Of a stretch of 64,000 nucleotides of DNA, positions 60,901 to 64,000 are shown piece after piece. The translations under genes and the position numbers were made by a program. Origin of the DNA: Symbiodinium kawagutii (taxonomy: Eukaryota > Sar > Dinophyceae > Suessiales > Symbiodiniaceae); contig VSDK01028304.1 of NCBI GenBank assembly GCA_009767595.1, positions 528,896 to 592,895 of the forward strand, given 5' to 3'. A model generated the notes under the pieces. That model was not told the origin of the DNA, searched no databases, and worked only from the letters and a program-made list of their open reading frames with translations. Numbering within the stretch: the stretch's first letter is position 1; every line of letters begins with the position of its first letter.

Positions 60901-63264
60901 TCCAAGTTCCGGTTTTAGTTTGATATTGGTTTGCTATCATTCATTAGTTTAGCAGTTTTGGTTTGTCATCAGTTTGTTAGTATTCCATCATCAATTTACA
61001 ACTGATATATATCAACTGAAGTGTGTCCTTTCTTTAATTTATCCCTTTGTTTTGGATTGGTTGTCATAGGGACACTTTGTCAATCCCAATGACTGAGCGA
61101 TCGTGGGCTCACTACCTTGCATCAAGCCCGGAACTCGAGCTGTCTACCGGCGCATCCCACGGTCCGCGCCTCTGGATCGGGGCCTTCGAAAGCGCCCAGT
61201 AAGCTAACTACCTCAGGGGCCGAAAGGCGAGCAGGGCTCGCCATGGCTGACTGATCTGATGGTCGGTTGACGGATGGTTCGTTTATAGTACAACTACTAT
61301 TAGTAGTGAGAAAGAAATAAACAGATGAATTTGATGGTCAACTGATGTAACTATTAGAGACAGTGTGATGGTTGACTGACAAATTGTTAATGGTTGATGT
61401 TGATCATCAGGAATCTGCTATATCCTAAGCAAATGGTGAATTAGCTGATAGCTGCTGCTTTCGACACGCCCAAACAAATCAAAGCATCGGCGCAAAACGA
61501 CCGTCGATCTCCATTCTTGGTCACAACCTTGTTGCTGGGCGGTTCCACATAGACAATGTTCAATTGGAACAACCAAGGCAAGTCATTGCCCAGCGTTCTC
61601 CGCTATGGCCTCCAACAAAGCACACACTGTCAAAGTGGCAGGCTCCGTGGCAACATCGAACGGCAATGATGCAACAGTGATCTCTGCACCTCAGTCAGCT
61701 CCAAGATCTTCTCTTCAACTATGGTCACCTCTGACCAGCGGACATGCGCTCCAACAACATTGGCGTGCAATGACCTCGGATAGGATACGTGGCAACCAAC
61801 CAAAAAGTGGCTTTGTTTACATCTCGAGCATGCCGATTGTTTGCATAAAGCCATCAATGGCGTTTCACGGCACAACTTACAACGCATCTTCTGGTCTTGT
61901 AGCAATGGCAAGAGCTTGGGAACTGCATAAGAATCTTCTGTAAAAGAAGAATCAGCGGTTTTCAGCCATCAGTGTTCATGTAACTGATGGTCACCCTCAG
62001 CTGGTGGTTTATGCTGATCGTGATACAGTACAGTAGTGCTTATGAGGAGAGCCCCCCTAGTTAGCTGAGTTGGGCTTGCCTAGGGTAACTAGCAGTCAAT
62101 GGCTAGGAAGCAACTTGTCACTAGGGGCCCTACCTTGTAGTAATTACTACCATGGTCATCCCACTACTTGCCATAAGTGTTTAAGTTGTTGGCATAGCTC
62201 AACATTTCTCATACCGACACATCCGAATAAACAATGAGCAAACATGTTTGTCCGAGCTCAACGTGCAAGGGAATCTCCATGGAGGGAACCGCAGCGGAAA
62301 CGGAGTCATGATTAATATTGATGTTTGAGGGTTAAGCACCGTATGTTTTTTGATCGCCACTTCTTTCGGCTGTATCTTCCCGGTATCTCCTGGCAACACC
62401 CTCTGGATCTCCTTGGCCCTGCACGTTGGGATTGCCACTCAGCCGACGGAGTACTTCCATCTGCGGAGAAGCTGCACCAACGCTAAATAACTTTGGTCAG
62501 GTTAATAATGGAATATAATGGAATCCAAGAGTGGTTAGTAAGATTAATTAGTAATAACTAATAACTCAACTATGGAAACGGTGAGGTACATCGAATCTGA
62601 CAATGGTTAATAAGATACTAGTGTGATTAACTATGGTTTATAGTGGTTCACAATGGACAAGGGCTCCCATGATATTATGGGAAGGTCTCTACAAAGCCAG
62701 GGGAACTGACCAAGTGTTCCACTTTCCCACGCAAGTTGCAAACACGTTGGCTATCATTAGGACTAATAAAAGTAATGGAGGCCATCCCAAGAAAATGCTA
62801 CCAAACATCATGACAGAGTTTTGTTTGTTTTGTTTACATTTCACCTAAGTGTACGGAGTAACAATCAATAACAAGAATCTAGTCATATTTGGCTATGGGT
62901 CAAAACCCTGTACCCCTGGTTCCCCAATCATTTACCATAGTTGTCCCTATTATTGTGGGTAATCATTCCCCTTAGTTGGTTGACTAATATTGAACCATTT
63001 TCCCTTGCCCAGAGGATCCACAGCGCCGACCTAGTTGTGAACGGACCAATATTGACTCATAGCGCCATGTTTCTGAATACCCTCTGGTAAACTAACATGG
63101 CTGGCTGGAAAATCCACCATAAATGGATGATTTCCCAAGGGTTTCTCTACAATATGGTGATTTTCCAGCCAGCCATGTTAGTTTACCAGAGGGTAGGCTT
63201 CTACACATGATCACTCCCTTGTGCACACACGGGCGAGTCCCGCCCAGAAAGCAGCTCCGAACCT
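36884..63264 (-). CDS. GSK-3/shaggy-like CMGC protein kinase gene, 20 exons resolved
   Basis: A Ser/Thr kinase of the glycogen synthase kinase-3 family. Exons in order: 63244-63264 (tentative), 62340-62418, 61170-61211, 60457-60492, 57022-57076, 56500-56555, 55743-55802, 54535-54592, 54035-54049, 52424-52466, 51111-51189, 49775-49807, 48781-48841, 47146-47192, 45264-45292, 43923-43962, 41052-41117, 39366-39400, 37595-37663, 36884-36935. From 61211 to the TAA the 18 exons total 876 nt in one frame (291 residues). Seen in order: VAIKK, LNFVLEYIE, YMYQLLRGL, HRDIKPANLLVD, CDFGTAK, YVCSRFYRAPEL, VDMWAAGCVLGEML, ILGTP, FFTELR. The activation-loop Tyr and the Lys after DFG that binds primed substrate in GSK-3 are kept. 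The alpha-C exon with the conserved Glu, and the true N-terminus, are not resolved. Introns run 0.47-3.4 kb. Confidence 0.92.
37429..37570. mobile_element. Inverted-repeat element, family 1 (best copy)
   Basis: Left end TATGGGTGTTTCTCAAGTCA then TAGGGGTCCCCCC; right end GGGTTCCCCTATGGCTTGAG then AACCCCCCATA. Terminal inverted repeats of about 25 bp, flanked by TA on both sides, in kinase intron 19... just past the donor of exon 19 region. No ORF. This copy defines the family consensus. Confidence 0.8.
37595..37663 (-). CDS. Kinase exon 19: C-terminal extension
   Basis: Encodes TPDLLRKLMPECAPAGDELD and two more residues. Similar in place and shape to the end of GSK-3 (ELxxxPxLxxxLxPxxA). Acceptor GTAG|C, donor GA|GTGGGG. 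Frame continuity on both sides is exact. Confidence 0.7.
37791..37865. repeat. Perfect 22-bp foldback
   Basis: GGTGGGATATGATTGATTTC plus CC at 37791-37812 is followed after about 31 bp by its exact reverse complement (37844-37865). In kinase intron 18. Confidence 0.9.
39366..39400 (-). CDS. Kinase exon 18: post-catalytic FNF motif
   Basis: Thirty-five bases encoding ASEFFNFTDPV plus two bases. With exon 17 it matches the GSK-3 motif NGRxxPxLFNFT after the kinase domain, with equal spacing. Acceptor CAAG|G, donor CC|GCGCTG (GC); the upstream GT would bring exon 19 out of frame. Confidence 0.82.
41052..41117 (-). CDS. Kinase exon 17: subdomain XI end
   Basis: Sixty-six bases encoding ATDFFTELRKNPPKVRIV and MPR, aligned to GSK-3 AHSFFDELRDPNVKLPNGR without gaps up to the loop. 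Acceptor GGAG|G, donor AGG|GCTGGG (GC). Confidence 0.92.
41268..41397. mobile_element. Inverted-repeat element, family 1
   Basis: Begins TATGGTGGTTTCTCGAAAAA then AGGGTGCCCCC, ends GGGGTTCCCAATAACTTCAG then ACACCTCCATA. Kinase intron 16. Confidence 0.65.
42180..42980. other. Coding-like remnant without recognisable product
   Basis: Evenly GC-balanced 0.8 kb without the AACCAT-type repeats around it. A 195-codon plus-strand frame (42189-42776) and shorter minus frames are open; none shows a domain I can name. It lies in kinase intron 16 and is probably an old mobile-element or processed-gene insertion. Confidence 0.35.
43923..43962 (-). CDS. Kinase exon 16: YEPKLRPNPMEAM
   Basis: Forty bases. 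Matches the C-lobe motif YxPxxRxTPxEAxxHxFF of GSK-3. Acceptor CCAG|G, donor ATG|GCGCGG (GC), one base carried in. Confidence 0.9.
45264..45292 (-). CDS. Kinase exon 15: 29-nt exon of subdomain XI
   Basis: Encodes AEALLTMTLQ (last codon shared with exon 16), equivalent to EAIALCSRLLEY in GSK-3. Acceptor CCAG|G; donor CA|GCACCT (GC). Exon 14 plus exon 15 lack about four residues of the family (xTPP), so a micro-exon may be missing between them. Confidence 0.82.
46880..46975. mobile_element. Inverted-repeat element, family 2
   Basis: TTAAAACCACCAAGCAATAG at the left and TGTTTCAAAACCACCAGGTA at the right, with CCTTTACATAAACATG inside; a degenerate copy in kinase intron 14. Confidence 0.45.
47146..47192 (-). 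CDS. Kinase exon 14: HVPPLKWSKVLR
   Basis: Forty-seven bases encoding AFTHVPPLKWSKVLR, aligned to GSK-3 FPQIKAHPWTKVFR. Acceptor TCAG|C. Donor CGG|GCGCGG (GC) keeps frame with exon 15; a GT five bases further on does not. Confidence 0.9.
48150..48620 (-). pseudogene. Unrecognised coding-like remnant in kinase intron 13
   Basis: A minus-strand frame (48575 down to 48258) reads LPHLEEPLVELWLPSGSEVK and onwards for 105 codons, stops, and continues in character below 48258. Composition and codon use look protein-like and the AACCAT repeats are absent. I do not recognise the protein. Probably a fragment of a retroposed gene or mobile element. Confidence 0.35.
48781..48841 (-). CDS. Kinase exon 13: ILGTP exon
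   Basis: Sixty-one bases encoding ILGTPNAHQLAQMNNAYDAG, aligned to GSK-3 VLGTPTREQIREMNPNY. Acceptor GCAG|A. Donor GGAG|GTGCCA (GT); a GA site three bases earlier also keeps frame and gives the exact family length, so the end may be 48784. Confidence 0.92.
48985..49170. repeat. Local duplication, GGAGGATGATTTACTAATGG type
   Basis: CATCATGTCATGGAGGA occurs twice at 48988-49022, and a longer unit ending in TTTTCATCGTTCTTAACCAT is repeated near 49045 and 49137 with a few changes. Kinase intron 12. Confidence 0.7.
49775..49807 (-). CDS. Kinase exon 12: 33-nt exon DGIDQLFKIME
   Basis: Matches GSK-3 SGVDQLVEIIK residue for residue in length. Acceptor TCAG|G, donor GAG|GCCATT (GC), phase 0 on both sides. 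Confidence 0.92.
50012..50130. mobile_element. Inverted-repeat element, family 3 (best copy)
   Basis: Starts ATGGCTACGGGTCGAAACTT then TGTACCCCTGGTTCCCC; ends GGTTCATATTGACCCATAGC then CATA. Terminal inverted repeats (GGCTAYGGGTC). Other copies: 52617, 62887 and partial ones near 20990 and 59517. Kinase intron 11. Confidence 0.7.
50773..50889. mobile_element. Inverted-repeat element, family 1
   Basis: Begins GATGGAGGTTCTCAAAATAG, ends GGTTCCCTGTTTGGAGAAAC then CCCCATATG. Kinase intron 11. Confidence 0.65.
51111..51189 (-). CDS. Kinase exon 11: subdomain IX-X, VDMWAAGCVLGEML
   Basis: Seventy-nine bases encoding NTSVDMWAAGCVLGEMLLHQ and PLFAGK. This is the DxWxxGC F-helix anchor of kinases, close to GSK-3 [24 protein letters not shown]. 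Acceptor TGAG|T, donor AAG|GCGCGC (GC). The intron ends GCGCGG...GGTGGT and AACCAC...CCGCGC are complementary in nested order. Confidence 0.95.
52161..52298. mobile_element. Inverted-repeat element, family 1
   Basis: Begins ATACGGGTGCTTCTCCAGTC then ATAGGGGTACCCC; right end GTTTTGGGAGTTCCCAGTTG is more decayed. Kinase intron 10. Confidence 0.6.
52424..52466 (-). CDS. Kinase exon 10: APE motif
   Basis: Forty-three bases encoding FYRAPELILSTKD, completing an Arg from exon 9 (SRFYRAPEL). APE ends the activation segment. Acceptor TGAG|G, donor CA|GTGACG (GT). Confidence 0.95.
52617..52742. mobile_element. Inverted-repeat element, family 3
   Basis: TATATGGCAATGGGTCAAGC at the left; GGGGAACCAGGGGTACTGG then TGACCCACTGCCATAT at the right. 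Opposite orientation to the copy at 50012. Kinase intron 9. Confidence 0.6.
54035..54049 (-). CDS. Kinase exon 9: 15-nt micro-exon of the activation loop
   Basis: CCTATGTGTGTTCAC with acceptor TCAAG|C and donor GTTGCT. One base from exon 8 and two from exon 10 complete the end codons, giving P-Y-V-C-S-R, the GSK-3 loop SYICSR. It carries the Tyr that is autophosphorylated in GSK-3. Without it the loop would lack five residues. Confidence 0.85.
54274..54356. mobile_element. Inverted-repeat element, family 2 (left part)
   Basis: GGTTGGTGGTTTCAACCCCT then ATGAGGAATATTAGTCAACC and AACCATTTGTTGATG; the right inverted end is missing. Kinase intron 8. Confidence 0.55.
54535..54592 (-). CDS. Kinase exon 8: DFG exon
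   Basis: Fifty-eight bases encoding VCDFGTAKWVNTNEASSNV plus one base. DFG binds Mg-ATP; the following Lys (FGTAK) is the phosphate-pocket residue in GSK-3. Acceptor TGCAG|G, donor C|GTGGAA (GT). Confidence 0.95.
55743..55802 (-). CDS. Kinase exon 7: HRD catalytic loop
   Basis: Sixty bases encoding VHRDIKPANLLVDPASYCLK, the catalytic loop with Asp (HRD), Lys and Asn. HRDIKPxNLLVD with Ile marks the GSK-3 branch rather than MAPK or CDK. Acceptor TTCAG|G, donor AAG|GCGCCG (GC). The donor flank GCGCCGGGGGAG pairs with the acceptor flank CTCCCGGTGCAG of the same intron. Confidence 0.97.
56500..56555 (-). CDS. Kinase exon 6: subdomain VIa, YMYQLLRGL
   Basis: Fifty-six bases encoding IYMYQLLRGLGSLYREGV, aligned without gaps to GSK-3 LYMYQLFRSLAYIHSFGI. 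Acceptor CGAG|G, donor GTG|GTGCCC (GT). Confidence 0.93.
57022..57076 (-). CDS. Kinase exon 5: LHLRLTRSMPENL
   Basis: Fifty-five bases encoding LHLRLTRSMPENLETNML plus one base. It occupies the place of GSK-3 VYRVARHYxxxxxxxP. Acceptor AGAG|T, donor T|GCGCGG (GC). Shorter than the family by several residues, so boundaries are less sure. Confidence 0.65.
57715..57830 (-). other. Unassigned GC-rich island in kinase intron 4
   Basis: After an AG, a frame reads TEMDFNFVRSIAQIPCCLV. It is not needed to join exons 4 and 5 and resembles no known GSK-3 segment. It may be a lineage-specific or alternative exon, or a decayed one. A second island (58375-58445) is similar in kind. Confidence 0.25.
58554..58678. 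mobile_element. Inverted-repeat element, family 1
   Basis: Begins GTGTTGGTTTCTCAAGTCAT then AGGGGTAACCCC, shares TATCATCCTTTACATT with the copy at 37429, ends GGGTTACCTATTGTGAGAAT then CATCCATATG. Kinase intron 4. Confidence 0.7.
60457..60492 (-). CDS. Kinase exon 4: subdomain V hinge
   Basis: Thirty-six bases encoding ARTLNFVLEYIE, matching VYLNLVLDYVPE of GSK-3: gatekeeper Leu and hinge. Acceptor ACAG|G, donor GAG|GTGCAG (GT). Confidence 0.88.
61170..61211 (-). CDS. Kinase exon 3: subdomain IV
   Basis: Forty-two bases encoding VVSLLGAFEGPDPE, fitting NIVxLxYFFxxxxxxDE before the hinge. Acceptor TGAG|G, donor GAG|GCGCGG (GC). The intron ends share complementary ACCGTGG / CCACGGT. Confidence 0.78.
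61450..61911 (-). pseudogene. Frame-broken protein-coding remnant
   Basis: Three minus frames give successive protein-like pieces: MRCKLCRETPLMALCKQS then KQSHFLVGCHVSYPRSL (Cys-rich start), then AEITVASLPFDVATEPATL, then LNIVYVEPPSNKVVTKNGDR. Frame changes between them and stops show a decayed copy. I do not recognise the protein. It lies in kinase intron 2. Confidence 0.4.
62165..62212 (-). other. Candidate alpha-C exon of the kinase
   Basis: After an AG the frame reads NVELCQQLKHL, which could stand for the alpha-C helix (NRELxxxxxLxH) expected between VAIKK and VVSLLG and would carry the conserved Glu. Its donor does not give the right phase with exon 3. A second candidate, IPLHVELG at 62253-62274, is no better. 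Confidence 0.25.
62340..62418 (-). CDS. Kinase exon 2: subdomain II, VAIKK lysine
   Basis: Seventy-nine bases encoding AKEIQRVLPGDTGKIQPKEV then AIKKHT. VAIKK holds the ATP-anchoring Lys, and TGKIQPKEVAIKK aligns to GSK-3 SGELVAIKK with a four-residue insertion. Acceptor GCAG|G, donor ACG|GTGCTT (GT). Confidence 0.85.
62887..63070. mobile_element. Inverted-repeat element, family 3
   Basis: Left end TTTGGCTATGGGTCAAAACC then CTGTACCCCTGGTTCCCC; right end ATTGACTCATAGCGCCATG. About 50 bp of extra sequence interrupts the right side. Between kinase exons 1 and 2. Confidence 0.6.
63078..63195. mobile_element. Foldback element with 42-bp inverted repeats
   Basis: TACCCTCTGGTAAACTAACA and onwards (63078-63120) is repeated as reverse complement at 63154-63195 with a single extra base, around a loop of about 33 bp containing GATTTCCCAAGGGTTTCTC. 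It begins TA and ends TA. The near-perfect arms indicate a recent insertion. Short related ends occur at 14618-14700. Confidence 0.85.
63244..63264 (-). CDS. Tentative kinase exon 1: glycine-loop end, RFGAAFW
   Basis: Reads RFGAAFW after AG, matching SFGVVYQ at the end of the Gly-rich loop; exon 2 then supplies AK as in GSK-3. The junction to exon 2 is one base out with standard sites, so boundaries are not settled. The loop's first glycines must come from an exon further right. Confidence 0.4.
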
Positions 63265-63416
63265 CTCTGCCGGCCCCACTCAGAGCTACCTCGGGGACTA
63301 TGAAACTCGCAGTTCACCAGTCACCCCTTGCTATTCAAATCTGAAGCAAGAGCAACTATAGCATGTTGGGATGTTAACCTTCAAAATTGAGGATTGACCG
63401 GCGCTGGTTTTATCTT

Positions 63417-63567
63417 CATTCAGCTAATGTCAGCAGCAAACTCTTTTTCTCCGACGATGGAAGTCTGAAGGCATTCTGCCATATGCATTGGTTATCCCAA
63501 CAGGGATCTGGTTCACAGATGTGGACTCGTTCCAACGATTCACGTATACACCCATCCGGTGTTATCT
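63417..63567. repeat. 151-bp direct repeat, copy 1
   Basis: CATTCAGCTAATGTCAGCAG to ATCCGGTGTTATCT. Identical by eye to 63848-63998, 431 bp away. The window ends there, so the true repeat is probably longer and part of a tandem duplication. Confidence 0.92.
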
Positions 63568-63750
63568 GCATCTCAAGACCCAAAACACAGTTTTGGCTAA
63601 GGAATCGTCTGCAAGTAAGGGTTCCTTACCCGCGACGGGAACAAAAGGGGGAAAATGGGAGGGTGGGAAGAAAAAGCCAACAGGGCTTAGAGATTCTCTC
63701 AAGAGATTCACTCAAGAGTTTCACTCTGCAATGTTAGCTATTTTGGCATG

Positions 63751-63764
63751 CTTGAGCCAAAATG
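63751..63764 (-). other. Relic spliced-leader sequence
   Basis: On the minus strand this reads CATTTTGGCTCAAG, identical to the last 14 bases of the dinoflagellate spliced leader. It lies upstream of the kinase in the sense direction. No GT follows it, so it is not an SL RNA gene. TAGCTATTTTGGC on the plus strand just beside it (63737-63749) matches the leader's middle in opposite orientation. Confidence 0.5.
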
Positions 63765-63847
63765 TCACAAACATTTATGTTTGACTGCTGGCCATGTACA
63801 GAATGATATTCACACACCAAGCCTGCCCAAAGCACTATGTGATATAA

Positions 63848-63998
63848 CATTCAGCTAATGTCAGCAGCAAACTCTTTTTCTCCGACGATGGAAGTCTGAA
63901 GGCATTCTGCCATATGCATTGGTTATCCCAACAGGGATCTGGTTCACAGATGTGGACTCGTTCCAACGATTCACGTATACACCCATCCGGTGTTATCT
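63848..63998. repeat. 151-bp direct repeat, copy 2
   Basis: Second copy of 63417-63567, two bases from the end of the window. Confidence 0.92.
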
Positions 63999-64000
63999 TC

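Overview
The window looks like nuclear DNA of a dinoflagellate, most likely a Suessiales-type core dinoflagellate. The species cannot be named from sequence alone. The reasons are: genes cut into 15-97 nt exons; 5' splice sites that are GC or GA more often than GT, paired with AG|G acceptors; two stretches resembling the dinoflagellate spliced leader; a dinoflagellate-style 22-residue LPxxLQTLxFGxxFNQSLDxV repeat protein; an RT-RNase H retroelement; and large amounts of simple repeat. No bacterial, organellar or viral gene organisation is visible.

Two long genes fill the window. Both lie on the minus strand, head to tail, and neither appears as a long ORF. I rebuilt them by reading short GC-rich islands and joining them at splice sites that keep frame. 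(1) Positions about 63264 down to 36884 hold a GSK-3/shaggy-like CMGC protein kinase. I resolve 20 exons; the 18 from 61211 to 36884 join in one frame for 291 residues and end in TAA. They cover subdomains V to XI, including HRD, DFG, the activation-loop Tyr, APE and the C-lobe. (2) Positions 31050 down to 4394 hold a class-B Hsp40/DnaJ co-chaperone with 17 exons: complete J domain with HPD, a G/F region, a G/M-rich segment, and most of the two C-terminal client-binding domains. Its 3' end lies beyond base 1. Coding sequence is only about 3-4 % of each gene span.

Inserted among the DnaJ exons are an intronless 22-residue-repeat protein gene (17976-20024, minus) in the intron between exons 8 and 9, and a retroelement at the left edge (1-3221, minus) carrying a Gag-like ORF1 and an uninterrupted RT-RNase H ORF2 that runs off the window. 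Another DnaJ intron (13678-9086) holds a 1.8-kb AT-rich array, a 73-bp tandem repeat and a 1.2-kb GTGTGCTCTCATAT minisatellite. Between the two genes (31051-36883) lie a 0.95-kb CTTG-rich block and a (TTG)n run.

The introns share an unusual design. Both ends are GC-rich and often mutually complementary in nested order. In the sense strand the 5' part tends to be G/T-rich (TGGTTGATGG-like) and the 3' part A/C-rich (CCATCAACC-like), so exons sit where strand composition flips. Several families of about 100-140 bp inverted-repeat elements (introner or MITE type) are scattered through these introns. No tRNA, rRNA or CRISPR was found.
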